A stretch of 64,000 nucleotides of DNA from Palaemon carinicauda (lineage: Eukaryota; Arthropoda; Malacostraca; Decapoda; Palaemonidae): the NCBI RefSeq assembly GCF_036898095.1, contig NC_090725.1, forward strand, positions 205,169,763-205,233,762, written 5' to 3'. The position numbers were made by a program, and so were the translations under genes. Below, piece after piece: positions 10,497 through 22,425 of the stretch (position 1 is the first letter of the stretch; each line of letters opens with the position of its first letter). Under the pieces are notes generated by a model. That model had not been told where the DNA came from. It saw nothing but the letters and a program-made list of their open reading frames with translations, and searched no databases.

Positions 10497-10832
10497 CGGT
10501 GAGAGTGCCATGTCGTCCTGATGCAAGGTTCCTTTAGGTAACTTTCTAAGGGATATTTGCTACATTGATACTCCCAGAGAAATAAACCGAAGGTCTCCAG
10601 GATTATAACTCCTGGCGTGAGTATCCAGGTAAGGCTATCACTAGGGATCAGAGACGTAATTTTTAGATACGACACATCAAGGGGAGAGAGTGGCGAAAGA
10701 AAGGGGGTGCCTTTCTAGGTACCCGGTGGACCTCCTATCCGTACTACTACCGACCGCCAATCCTTTACTTGTCTTTAAGCAGAAATAGTCGCAGATAGAG
10801 TAGTTTCGGGTGGGGTCAGCAAAAGGTTGGGT
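10497..10832 (-). repeat. D3 right ITR and tip
   Basis: On the plus strand this reads as the reverse complement of a right ITR: GGTTCCTTTAGGTAAC, TGATACTCCCAGAG, GGTACCCGGTGGACC, then the linker to the ICR. With the D2 ITR piece at 10,429-10,496 it forms a local inverted repeat. Confidence 0.78.
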
Positions 10833-10925
10833 CCATCAGGACGACATGGCACTCTCACCCAAAAATAGATTTTTGGCTCTGCTCAAAATCCGTTTTTTGG
10901 GCTCGGCCATGTCATCCTGATGGAA
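10833..10925 (-). repeat. D3 internal complementary region (ICR)
   Basis: Palindromic module with TCCATCAGGACGACATGGC, a central AAAATCCGTTTTTTGGGCTC and GCCATGTCATCCTGATGG. The central AAAATCCG/TTTTTTGGGCTC is exactly what a right-tip/left-tip circle junction would look like. Confidence 0.84.
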
Positions 10926-11401
10926 GCATACCAGAGAAATTACTTGAAAGTACTATATCGGTAGGTTTGTGTGTGTGCCTTCTACCTTTAATGGATTCCT
11001 TACCCGGTCTCCTAGAGCTATACTGTATATGAAATTCCATTTAACTGTCATATCCACTAAGCTTGGAACAGGCTTAGTGCTTCCAGCCCTTTGCAGGGAG
11101 AGTGTCGAATTCAACAGTGAGGATTCAAGGTTTGTATTTCCTTAGGAACAAAAGGGAAACTTATTAGAGGTTACCTTTGATTACCTTGGAGATCTGTACT
11201 TGGTTCAAGTTTTTTCTATCTATAAGGATAAAATAAAAGTCTGGCATGCTTTATTTAAAAGCAACCGAGGAGTAAAAAATAAGACTCGTATACATTTTTT
11301 ATCATTACTTTGCAATTACATTATTAAATGTGGTTGCAACAAAATAAGAATCTCATCCAGCATTCATTCACATCCGGGTTCATATGTTGACCTGTAAAGG
11401 A

Positions 11402-11488
<87 letters not shown>

Positions 11489-11495
11489 TAAATAC

Positions 11496-11578
<83 letters not shown>

Positions 11579-11819
11579 CATTATCAGAATAATGCCACTC
11601 AATGGAGATGTGAAACCAAATCTGTCTGACTTGCACAGATTTTGGATATGCGTAAACACTGTGATGCAAACGTCCACACGGCACTGGTGTTATTGGTCAG
11701 ATTATGCACCTGTATAGAACAGTCTATTAATCATCGTAATGATTTGCATTAGAAGGTACGAATACCTACTCACCCGATATACTGTTAAGTCCCAAAACAG
11801 TCCACTGTTCATCGCAGCA
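10926..11819 (-). other. D3 3' region with (TA)n expansion
   Basis: Homologous to other DIRS 3' regions (ACTAAGCTTGGAACAGGC near 11,055), but a (TA)n microsatellite (11,402-11,573) has expanded inside it. Reading frames in the microsatellite encode only Ile/Tyr repeats and are not genes. Confidence 0.7.
11402..11573. repeat. (TA)n microsatellite
   Basis: About 170 bp of TA dinucleotides with one interruption (GCATAAATACAG near 11,486-11,498), lying within the D3 3' region. Confidence 0.97.
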
Positions 11820-12794
11820 CTAGACGACGGGTTTTATGACACTACCCGCCGCCACCACAAAGTGTTTTATTTCATGTACTTGCTTCACATAGTGTTTATA
11901 GAAGACCCTGGATGATTTCCACTCAGTATATGAGCGGAGTCTCTCAAAGTCCATGTGTTGAAAGAAATTCAACTAAGAAGCAACTTTTCTTGGATCGTGA
12001 CCTGGGGGTGTGCTGTCATGATCTGCTCTGCGAATAAAGTAGGTGAGCTTTTTCTCAGTTGTCTTAAGGATAGGTTTGATCCTGAAGTTTCGCCTCTGAA
12101 GAGCTGTCCTTCCTTGAAGTCTGAAGTTCTTCGAAGATAGACCTCTAGACACTCTACTGGGCATAGAGAGACATCTTCCTTCAGTGGGCAGATTCTCCAA
12201 GGACCCCACTTCTTGGTGGATAGCTCGTTCTTAACGAGAAAGGCAGGATCGGGAAATAAATTCAGTTCTCCTGAGTCCAGGAACTGAATATGGCCTTTGT
12301 TTCTAGGAAAGGCCACTATTTTGCTAACTCTAGCCCCTAAGGTTATTGCAAACAGAAAGATGACTTTCTGTGTTAGATCATTTAAAGTACAATCATCATT
12401 GTTTAGGTTCAAAGCATATTGCAAGACTTTGTCCAAAGACCACGTGATGGGCTTTGGAGGGGTTGCCGGCTTGAGTCTAGCGCATGCTTTTGGGATCTTG
12501 TTGAAGATTTCACTAGTGAGGTCCACCTCAAAAGCATACAGAAGTGGTCTAGTCAGGGCCAACTTACACGCGGTAATCGTGGTGGAAGCCAGGCCTTGTT
12601 CGTGTAGGTGTATGAAGAAAGCGAAATAGAAATCTATTGATATTTCTGTTGGCTTCCTTGTTTTCACAAAGGACACCCATTTCTTCCAAGATGACTCATA
12701 TTGTCTCCTTGTCGAACTTGACTTGTACTCTTCAAGGAAGTCAACTTTATCCTTCGAGATTCCAAACTTTTTGTTCGCTGCTAGGGCGAGAAAA
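11820..12794 (-). pseudogene. D3 tyrosine recombinase, distal part
   Basis: Long frame with RRQYESSWKKW, LHEQGLASTTI and PKPITWSLDKVLQ motifs and catalytic Arg I in GARVSKI. A frameshift near 12,030 puts HDPR (H-x-x-R) in the neighbouring frame. The expected stop is at 11,820-11,822. The frame runs upstream into LALAANKKFG, and there D4 interrupts it at an A-run (12,791-12,794). The missing upstream codons (PTSHD motif) are found at 24,312 onward, so this gene is split by 11.5 kb. Confidence 0.88.
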
Positions 12795-13207
12795 CGGATT
12801 TTGAGCAAAGCGAAAAATTTATTTTTGGGTGAGATAGCCATGTCCTCCTGATGGAAGGTTCCTTTAGGTAGCTTTCTAAGGGATATTTGCTACAGTGATA
12901 CTCCCAGAGAATTAACCATAGGTCTCCAGAATTCTAACTCCTGGCACGCGTATCCTTAATATATCTTGAAGGATTTCGCATAATATCAGGGAACATATTT
13001 TTTGATACGACACATAGCAATCTTCACCCGGAATAGATTTAACTCTTTGAGGGGGAAGAGTGGTGAACGAAAGGGGAGCCGTTATCAAGGTACCCAGTAG
13101 ACCTCCTCTCCGTACTACTATGGCCAATCATTCCTAGTTTGCATTTAAGGAGGAATAGCCCCAGATAGAGTAGTTTCGGGTGGGGTCATTTAAGAAAGAA
13201 TGGTGGG
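12795..13207 (-). repeat. D4 right ITR and tip
   Basis: Starts with the right-only extension (reverse orientation) through ATTTTTGGGTGAGATAGCC, then TTCCTTTAGGTAGC, GATACTCCCAGAG and GGTACCCAGTAGACC, then the linker. Inverted relative to the left ITR at about 24,000-24,311. Confidence 0.82.
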
Positions 13208-13300
13208 TCCATCAGGACGACATGGCTATCTCACCCAAAAATAGATTTTTAGCTTTGCTCAAAGTCCGTTTTATGGGCTCGGCCATGTCGTCCTGATGGA
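13208..13300 (-). repeat. D4 internal complementary region (ICR)
   Basis: Palindromic module bounded by TCCATCAGGACGACATGG and CCATGTCGTCCTGATGGA. The core AGTCCGTTTTATGGGCTC matches the predicted right-tip/left-tip junction. Confidence 0.83.
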
Positions 13301-14033
13301 AGCTTACCAGAGAATTACCTTGAAAGTACTGTATCTGTGGGTTTGTATAAGTGCCTTTACTTTGAATGAGTTCCTTATATGGTCTCCTAGACCCTTATAT
13401 ATGACATTATCATTATTTGTCATATCCAACAAGCTTAGGGCTTTCTGCCTCCTGCAGGGAAAATGTCGACTTGGACTATACGGATTCAAAGTTTGTATCT
13501 CCATAAGGACGCAAGGGAAACTTTCTAGCGATTACCTATTCGTACTTTGGACATCGGTATGTACCATCAAGGTGTCTATTTAAGGAAATAGAAAAACTCT
13601 GGATTTTTTTTATTGATGTACTGAGGATAAAAGAAGATGCAGATACATTTTTTCTCTTTATTTTTATAAGCAAAATAGATTAATAATGTATCATGAGAAG
13701 GAATCCAACCTTGCACATATAAACATCGGGGTTATATATATTTCTGACGTGTAAGGGAAGAATATACATATATTAATTCATTTTTTTTTAAAATGCCACT
13801 CAATGAATGTGAAGCTAAGCTTGTCTAGTTTCACTCAGATGTTGAGTATGTTTCAACACTGTGTTCATATGTTCACATGGCACTGGTGTTATTGGTTAGA
13901 TCTGCACCTGTATAGAATAGGCTATTAATCACCATAGTGATTTTCACTAGAAAGTATTAACACTAGAAAATGCTAACATCTATTCACCCGATACACTGTT
14001 GAGTCCCAAAATGGTTCACTGTTCATCGCAGCG
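13301..14033 (-). other. D4 3' region, non-coding
   Basis: Aligns with other DIRS 3' regions (AAGCTTAGGGCTTTCTGCC near 13,430, GGCACTGGTGTTATTGG near 13,878). No gene is visible. Confidence 0.6.
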
Positions 14034-15240
14034 CTAGACAAAAGGTTTTATGACACTACCTGCCGCCGCCACAAAGTGTTTTATCTCATGCACTTGCTTC
14101 GCATAATGTTTATAGAAGACTCTGGATGATTTCGACCCTGTATATGAGCGGAGCCTCTCAAAGTCCATGTGTTGAAAGAAATTCAACGAAGAAGCAACTT
14201 TCCTTGCTGTCAGGATCCGCTCTGTGAATAAAGTAGGTGAGTTTTGCCCTCAGTTGTCTTAGAGATAAGTTTGATCCTGAGGTTTCGCCTCGGAAAAGCT
14301 GTCCCTCCTTGAAGTCTGAAGTTCTTCGAAGATAGCCCTTGAGACACTCTACTGGGCATAAAGAGACATCTTCCTTCAGAGGGCAGATTCTCCAAGGACC
14401 CCACCTTTTGGTGGGCAGCTTGTTTTTGGCGAGAAAGGTAGGATCAGGGAAGAGATTCAGTTCTCCTGTTTCCAAGAGCTGGATATGGCCTTCATTTCTT
14501 GATAAGGCTACTATTTCACTAACTTTAGCCCCTGAGGCTATAGCAAACAGAAATATCACTTTCTGTATTAGATCCTTTAGGGTGCAATCCTCATTGTTCA
14601 GATTCGAAGCATAGTGCAAGACTTTGTCCAACGACCATGTTATTGGCTTTGGAGGGGTTGCTGGTTTGAGTCTAGCGCATGCTTTTGGTATCTTATTAAA
14701 GATTTCACCTGAAAGGTCCACCTGATAGGAGTACAGAAGAGGTCTAGTCAAAGCCGACTTACACGCAGTTATTGTGGTGGAAGCAAGGCCTTGTTCGTGT
14801 AGGTGGATGAAGAAGGAGAGACAGAAGTCTATTGATATTTCTGTCGGTTTCCTTGCTTTCACAAAGGAAACCCACTTCTTCCAAGACAATTCATATGGTC
14901 TCCTAGTTGAACTTGGCGTGTATTCTTCGATGAAGTCGATTTAGTCCTTTGAGATCCCAAACCTTTTCTTGGCTGCTAGGGTGAAAAAATCATGAGATGT
15001 AGGTTGTTGGTTCTCAAGGATGAAGCATAAACAGTCGACTTCTGAACCAGTTGTGATAAAACTGGGTTCGGGAGAGGAAGCAGCTTCAGTTTCAATTCCA
15101 GAACTAGAGGGAACCAATTGCTTCTGGGCCATTTAGGGGCCACTACTGCAGCTGTTCCTCTGAAGGATATTAGTTTGTCGAGGACCTTTAGAAGGAGGTT
15201 GGTTGGTGGGAACAGGTAGATTCTATTCCATCTGCCTCCT
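14034..15240 (-). pseudogene. D4 tyrosine recombinase plus upstream linker
   Basis: The main frame covers 14,158-14,889 (243 codons): SSWKKW-type start, LHEQGLASTTI, PKPITWSLDKVLH. Two catalytic losses are visible. Arg I is Lys (GAKVSEI) and a deletion near 14,215 removes the HDPR motif (H-x-x-R). Upstream (14,890-15,240) is the RNase H-YR linker (IYLFPPTNLLL, LENQQPTSHD motifs). The region starts abruptly at about 15,236, where the gag/pol linker (NERFQVGGR) is fused to WNRIYLF, marking the deletion of RT and RNase H. Confidence 0.88.
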
Positions 15241-15252
15241 ACCTGGAACCTC

Positions 15253-18200
15253 TCATTGCTTAGAGGTTCCTGAGGACTTGCTTCCCTGACTGCGTCCACC
15301 TCTACCCCTTGAGGGGTTTCTTGAGGAGCCTCTTTTTGGGCCTCTACCTTTGTAGGGCCGAAAGGTAGTCATATGCCTCTCAAAACCTGTGTTGAAAACA
15401 GGTGATTGGGCCACCAGCTGAGGGACCATCTGAAAGGTGGTTTGCGGCTGGGTTACCATTTGAGGCACTGTGGCCATGGTCACGGTCAGAAGTTGTGCAG
15501 GTCTACATGGTTTCTTTGCCTTCTTATTCTTAGGTTGGGGACCACTGTCTGAGGATGATTTCCTCTTAGAAGACATGCCCCACTTTTGGAGAAGGTTCCT
15601 ATTCTCCGTGGCGGCTTTGGCAATAACTTCTTGAACCACATCTTGTGGGAAAAGGTCTTTGCCCCAGATGCATGATGTGATCAGCTTCCTGGGTTCGTGT
15701 TTTACCATTGCTGTGGCAAACACATGCTCTCTACAGGTCCTCCTTGACCTGACGAAGGCATATAAATCCTTCACAAGGGTACCCATGTGGGACTTGGCTA
15801 AGACCATGTACATGTCTGGGGGATTGGTTAGGCCTGCACACATTTCCAGGCAGTTCTGATGGGACAAAGAAGCGGCAAGTCTTTCTTTTGTCTCCTGTTC
15901 CCTTCTCAGAAGATGTTCTGGCAACTTTGGAAGGTTCTCGTTGAGCTGCTGGCTTGCTATCTCCGAATCCAACTTAGAGACGGAGAAGGTTAGATGTACT
16001 TCTTTCCACTTCTCCTCGCAGGTAGGCATGGCTAGAGATAATGGTTTGCATTCTTCTAGGACTGGGCTCGGTTTGCCCTCATCGACTGCTCTCATGACAC
16101 AGTCAAGGGGTTTCACCGAAAAGGGAAAGCTCTGGAGGAAGGAGCAATGAAGGTGGGGTGCCTCTTGCTCAATGCCGAGACTTTGGAGTTGGCATATCCG
16201 GCTCCTTTCAGGGTCTTGGTTAGGATAGCCTGTGCCTTGTCATGCTCGAAGACAATGACTTCCTTAGGTACCGTCTCCTCGCGGGATGCTGGTTCATCTG
16301 GCAGTCTCACGTAACAATCTGGGTATGCTGAAAAGCTAGGCCAGAATTGGAGATCTTGAAGGGTTTGGCCCCAAATTCTCGGTGATATAAAGGTTCCCAT
16401 TCATCATGGGCATGTCCTCCGTTTACCTCCAGGGGTTAGTTTCGGAGCAATGAGGGAAGTCAGATACTCTAAGGGGCTTAGTAGAGCCCCTGGAAGCTCC
16501 AGAGCGTTTCCCTTCCTTTACCTCTCTCTTCGTCTCTTTGAAATCTTTTTTAATCTCCTCCTGTTCCTTCCAGAACACTGCCAACATCTGCTGGATCGAC
16601 TCTAGGAGCGCTTTGCTCCTGCCGACCTCCATAGCCGGTTGGGGAGTTGGGGCTGAAGAGGTTAACGGCACAGGTTGATATGCCGTCACAGTGAACTTTG
16701 GAAGGTTCTCGTTGAGCTGCTGGCTTGCTATCTCCGAATCCAACTTAGAGACAGAGAAGGTTAGATGTACTTCTTTCCACTTCTCCTCGCAGGTAGGCAT
16801 GGCTAGAGATAATGGTTTGCATTCTTCTAGGACTGTGCTCGGTTTGCCCTCATCGACTGCTCTCATGACACAGTCAAGGGGTTTCACCGAAAAGGGAAAG
16901 CTCTGGAGGAAGGAGCAATGAAGGTGGGGTGCCTCTTGCTCAATGCCGAGACTTTGGAGTTGGCATATCCGGCTCCTTTCAGGGTCTTGGTTAGGATAGC
17001 CTGTGCCTTGTCATGCTCGAAGACAATGACTTCCTTAGGTACCGTCTCCTCGCGGGATGCTGGTTCATCTCGCAGTCTCACGTAACAATCTGGGTATGCT
17101 GAAAAGCTAGGCCAGAATTGGAGATCTTGAAGGGTTTGGCCCCAAATTCTCGGTGATATAAAGGTTCCCATTCATCATGGGCATGTCCTCCGTTTACCTC
17201 CAGGGGTTAGTTTCGGAGCAATGAGGGAAGTCAGATACTCTAAGGGGCTTAGTAGAGCCCCTGGAAGCTCCAGAGCGTTTCCCTTCCTTTACCTCTCTCT
17301 TCGTCTCTTTGAAATCTTGTTTAATCTCCTCCTGTTCCTTCCAGAACACTGCCAACATCTGCTGGATCGACTCTAGGAGCGCTTTGCTCCTGCCGACCTC
17401 CATAGCCGGTTGGGGAGTTGGGGCTGAAGAGGTTAACGGCACAGGTTGATATGCCGTCACAGTGAACTTTGGAAGGTTCTCGTTGAGCTGCTGGCTTGCT
17501 ATCTCCGAATCCAACTTAGAGACAGAGAAGGTTAGATGTACTTCTTTCCACTTCTCCTCGCAGGTAGGCATGGCTAGAGATAATGGTTTGCATTCTTCTA
17601 GGACTGTGCTCGGTTTGCCCTCATCGACTGCTCTCATGACACAGTCAAGGGGTTTCACCGAAAAGGGAAAGCTCTGGAGGAAGGAGCAATGAAGGTGGGG
17701 TGCCTCTTGCTCAATGCCGAGACTTTGGAGTTGGCATATCCGGCTCCTTTCAGGGTCTTGGTTAGGATAGCCTGTGCCTTGTCATGCTCGAAGACAATGA
17801 CTTCCTTAGGTACCGTCTCCTCGCGGGATGCTGGTTCATCTCGCAGTCTCACGTAACAATCTGGGTATGCTGAAAAGCTAGGCCAGAATTGGAGATCTTG
17901 AAGGGTTTGGCCCCAAATTCTCGGTGATATAAAGGTTCCCATTCATCATGGGCATGTCCTCCGTTTACCTCCAGGGGTTAGTTTCGGAGCAATGAGGGAA
18001 GTCAGATACTCTAAGGGGCTTAGTAGAGCCCCTGGAAGCTCCAGAGCGTTTCCCTTCCTTTACCTCTCTCTTCGTCTCTTTGAAATCTTGTTTAATCTCC
18101 TCCTGTTCCTTCCAGAACACTGCCAACATCTGCTGGATCGACTCTAGGAGCGCTTTGCTCCTGCCGACCTCCATAGCCGGTTGGGGAGTTGGGGCTGAAG

Positions 18201-21200
18201 AGGTTAACGGCACAGGTTGATATGCCGTCACAGTGAACTTTGGAAGGTTCTCGTTGAGCTGCTGGCTTGCTATCTCCGAATCCAACTTAGAGACAGAGAA
18301 GGTTAGATGTACTTCTTTCCACTTCTCCTCGCAGGTAGGCATGGCTAGAGATAATGGTTTGCATTCTTCTAGGACTGTGCTCGGTTTGCCCTCATCGACT
18401 GCTCTCATGACACAGTCAAGGGGTTTCACCGAAAAGGGAAAGCTCTGGAGGAAGGAGCAATGAAGGTGGGGTGCCTCTTGCTCAATGCCGAGCCTTTGAG
18501 TTGGCATATCCGGCTCCTTTCAGGGTCTTGGTTAGGATAGCCTGTGCCTTGTCATGCTCGAAGACAATGACTTCCTTAGGTACCGTCTCCTCGCGGGATG
18601 CTGGTTCATCTCGCAGTCTCACGTAACAATCTGGGTATGCTGAAAAGCTAGGCCAGAATTGGAGATCTTGAAGGGTTTGGCCCCAAATTCTCGGTGATAT
18701 AAAGGTTCCCATTCATCATGGGCATGTCCTCCGTTTACCTCCAGGGGTTAGTTTCGGAGCAATGAGGGAAGTCAGATACTCTAAGGGGCTTAGTAGAGCC
18801 CCTGGAAGCTCCAGAGCGTTTCCCTTCCTTTACCTCTCTCTTCGTCTCTTTGAAATCTTGTTTAATCTCCTCCTGTTCCTTCCAGAACACTGCCAACATC
18901 TGCTGGATCGACTCTAGGAGCGCTTTGCTCCTGCCGACCTCCATAGCCGGTTGGGGAGTTGGGGCTGAAGAGGTTAACGGCACAGGTTGATATGCCGTCA
19001 CAGTGAACTTTGGAAGGTTCTCGTTGAGCTGCTGGCTTGCTATCTCCGAATCCAACTTAGAGACGGAGAAGGTTAGATGTACTTCTTTCCACTTCTCCTC
19101 GCAGGTAGGCATGGCTAGAGATAATGGTTTGCATTCTTCTAGGACTGGGCTCGGTTTGCCCTCATCGACTGCTCTCATGACACAGTCAAGGGGTTTCACC
19201 GAAAAGGGAAAGCTCTGGAGGAAGGAGCAATGAAGGTGGGGTGCCTCTTGCTCAATGCCGAGACTTTGGAGTTGGCATATCCGGCTCCTTTCAGGGTCTT
19301 GGTTAGGATAGCCTGTGCCTTGTCATGCTCGAAGACAATGACTTCCTTAGGTACCGTCTCCTCGCGGGATGCTGGTTCATCTCGCAGTCTCACGTAACAA
19401 TCTGGGTATGCTGAAAAGCTAGGCCAGAATTGGAGATCTTCAAGTGTTTGGCCCCAAATTCTCGGTGATATAAAGGTTCCCATTCATCATGGGCATGTCC
19501 TCCGTTTACCTCCAGGGGTTAGTTTCGGAGCAATGAGGGAAGTCAGATACTCTAAGGGGCTTAGTAGAGCCCCTGGAAGCTCCAGAGCGTTTCCCTTCCT
19601 TTACCTCTCTCTTCGTCTCTTTGAAATCTTGTTTAATCTCCTCCTGTTCCTTCCAGAACACTGCCAACATCTGCTGGATCGACTCTAGGAGCGCTTTGCT
19701 CCTGCCGACCTCCATAGCCGGTTGGGGAGTTGGTGCTGAAGAGGTTAACGGCACAGGTTGATATGCCGTCACAGTGAACTTTGGAAGGTTCTCGTTGAGC
19801 TGCTGGCTTGCTATCTCCGAATCCAACTTAGAGACGGAGAAGGTTAGATGTACTTCTTTCCACTTCTCCTCGCAGGTAGGCATGGCTAGAGATAATGGTT
19901 TGCATTCTTCTAGGACTGGGCTCGGTTTGCCCTCATCGACTGCTCTCATGACACAGTCAAGGGGTTTCACCGAAAAGGGAAAGCTCTGGAGGAAGGAGCA
20001 ATGAAGGTGGGGTGCCTCTTGCTCAATGCCGAGACTTTGGAGTTGGCATATCCGGTTCCTTTCAGGGTCTTGGTTAGGATAGCCTGTGCCTTGTCATGCT
20101 CGAAGACAATGACTTCCTTAGGTACCGTCTCCTCGCGGGATGCTGGTTCATCTCGCAGTCTCACGTAACAATCTGGGTATGCTGAAAAGCTAGGCCAGAA
20201 TTGGAGATCTTGAAGGGTTTGGCCCCAAATTCTCGGTGATATAAAGGTTCCCATTCATCATGGGCATGTCCTCCGTTTACCTCCAGGGGTTAGTTTCGGA
20301 GCAATGAGGGAAGTCAGATACTCTAAGGGGCTTAGTAGAGCCCCTGGAAGCTCCAGAGCGTTTCCCTTCCTTTACCTCTCTCTTCGTCTCTTTGAAATCT
20401 TGTTTAATCTCCTCCTGTTCCTTCCAGAACACTGCCAACATCTGCTGGATCGACTCTAGGAGCGCTTTGCTCCTGCCGACCTCCATAGCCGGTTGGGGAG
20501 TTGGGGCTGAAGAGGTTAACGGCACAGGTTGATATGCCGTCACAGTGAACTTTGGAAGGTTCTCGTTGAGCTGCTGGCTTGCTATCTCCGAATCCAACTT
20601 AGAGACGGAGAAGGTTAGATGTACTTCTTTCCACTTCTCCTCGCAGGTAGGCATGGCTAGAGATAATGGTTTGCATTCTTCTAGGACTGGGCTCGGTTTG
20701 CCCTCATCGACTGCTCTCATGACACAGTCAAGGGGTTTCACCGAAAAGGGAAAGCTCTGGAGGAAGGAGCAATGAAGGTGGGGTGCCTCTTGCTCAATGC
20801 CGAGACTTTGGAGTTGGCATATCCGGTTCCTTTCAGGGTCTTGGTTAGGATAGCCTGTGCCTTGTCATGCTCGAAGACAATGACTTCCTTAGGTACCATC
20901 TCCTCGCGGGATGCTGGTTCATCTCGCAGTCTCATATAACAATCTGGGTATGCTGAAAAGCTAGGCCAGAATTGGAGATCTTCAAGGGTTTGGCCCCAAA
21001 TTCTCGGTGATATAAAGGTTCCCATTCATCATGGGCATGTCCTCCGTTTACCTCCAGGGGTTAGTTTCGGAGCAATGAGGGAAGTCAGATACTCTAAGGG
21101 GCTTAGTAGAGCCCCTGGAAGCTCCAGAGCGTTTCCCTTCCTTTACCTCTCTCTTCGTCTCTTTGAAATCTTGTTTAATCTCCTCCTGTTCCTTCCAGAA

Positions 21201-21818
21201 CACTGCCAACATCTGCTGGATCGACTCTAGGAGCGCTTTTCTCCTGCCGACCTCCATAGCCGGTTGGGGATTTGGGGCTGAAGAGGTTAATGGCACAGGT
21301 TGATATGCCGTCACAGTGAAGTGAGGGTTCTCAGTCACCGTTGAACCACTTCTTCAGGGCCTTCTTGCAGTAGGCCCTGTTCGGTGTCGGTGGACACCTC
21401 CGACATCCGTTCTTGGTGGATATCTATGCCTTGCAGTGCCTTGTTGATGTCCGCGTCCACTGTCAGTTGGATGAAGGGAGGCTGGACCTGTACCTGGGGC
21501 ACAACTGCACTGGATTAAGACTTAGGGAACAGAAGGCACCTTAGAGATTCGTTAGGTAGGTAAGGTCCCGGAGAGTTCTTCTGGAACCCTCTTACCCACC
21601 TTCGAAGGGTTTCCCTTGCTGTATTCCTTGACTCCGTGGTGTCAGTGATCTCTTCCCCGAAGCCGTCGGTCAGCAAGGTCGAGCAGTTGGAGCAACCCTT
21701 CGGGTCCCAGTACCTCAGGGATCCAGATACGTTGCAGCAAGGGGTATGAGACTTGCACTTCGTATACCCACAAAAGTCCTTACTCGTGTGGTTGCAGAAC
21801 AACTGCACACTTCACCAT
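15253..21818 (-). pseudogene. D4 gag with seven-fold 771-bp amplification
   Basis: The N-terminus near 21,818 has the Cys/His motif (CNHTSKDFCGY) but a 2-nt loss after the ATG shifts the frame. The middle of gag, from FTVTAYQP to LNENLPK (257 codons), is repeated seven times head to tail between about 21,320 and 15,930. The last unit continues into an open C-terminal part (15,253-16,116) with LLRREQETKERL, SHMGTLVKDLYAF, KHEPRKLI and a Gly/Arg-rich tail. Every unit has the same TAA after SETNPWR (16,423; 17,194; 17,965; 18,735; 19,506; 20,277; 21,048) and frameshifts downstream, so no long polyprotein is made. Confidence 0.9.
15930..21320 (-). repeat. 771-bp tandem array (7 units) within D4 gag
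   Basis: Stops and restarts recur at a period of exactly 771 bp, except one 770-bp interval caused by a local base change and deletion near 18,492. Units are nearly identical. A few variants mark subsets: ACTGTGCTCGG in three adjacent units (about 16,830, 17,605, 18,375) against ACTGGGCTCGG in the others, and GATCTTCAAG against GATCTTGAAG. The period is divisible by three. Confidence 0.95.
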
Positions 21819-21827
21819 TGGCTCCTC

Positions 21828-21829
21828 CT
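21828..21829 (-). promoter_or_regulatory. Splice-acceptor-like site before D4 gag
   Basis: On the minus strand a tract CTTTCTTTCCTTACAG leads into GAGGAGCCA and the Gag ATG (21,818). Same arrangement as D1, D2 and D5. Confidence 0.5.
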
Positions 21830-22257
21830 GTAAGGAAAGAAAGGGTGAAACGAATATTCAGTTGTTTATATCATTGATATAAATGCATACTTAGAAATAG
21901 TAATACTTACTATTATATTTAATAGCTTAGGAGTGTAAGCTACAAAGGAAATAGGAAAGACACATATATGTGTTTCCTCTCCCAGGTAATTGCTGAGACC
22001 TCCATCAATATTAATATTTAAATTCCTTATAAGGGAAAATACAGAGTGGAATAACTCCTGTATGTAGAGCCGGAGTTAGTGAATATTTATACTAACTCCT
22101 CCACCTGTAGAATATTAATACTGAACGGTGTTTCATAAGTGTCCCGATAATCAAATGATTCATCGGGATGTTGAGGGAATACCTGAACCTCAACATGTTA
22201 TGCGGTCCCAACAGTAGACTGTGAAAGGATACACAGAGTATGTTAGAAATACTTGTA

Positions 22258-22425
22258 CTACTGTATTGTCGTATACTGTAGTTTTACCAACTACTGTATT
22301 GTTGTATACTGTAGTTTTACCAACTATTTTATTGTTATATACTGTAGTTTTCCAGCTACTGTATTGTTATATACTGTAGTTTTACTGGCTACTGTATTGT
22401 TGTAATCTGTAGTTTTACCGGTACA
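22258..22425. repeat. Short tandem repeat in D4 5' region
   Basis: Four or five imperfect copies of a unit of about 40 bp containing CTACTGTATTGTT and ATACTGTAGTTTTACC. Other copies have about one unit, so this is a local expansion. Confidence 0.8.

Larger units (their letters stand above)
10497..12794 (-). mobile_element. DIRS-type retrotransposon D3, right-end segment
   Basis: Minus-oriented element whose 3' end faces left: right tip (10497 onward), right ITR, ICR, 3' region and the distal part of YR up to the D4 insertion. The outer extension of the right tip has lost about 36 bp (ACGGTGAGAGTGCC instead of the full extension). It continues at 24,312-30,361. Net D3 length without D4 is about 8.35 kb. 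Confidence 0.87.

Noticed and set aside
11324..11717. Long open frames of Ile/Tyr repeats here and at 50.5, 54, 55, 58 and 61-62 kb
   Set aside because: They are translations of (TA)n microsatellites, open in many frames on both strands.
15253..21338. A giant repetitive Gag polyprotein with selected repeats
   Set aside because: All seven units share the same stop and frameshifts, so no continuous protein is encoded; the array is a DNA-level amplification.
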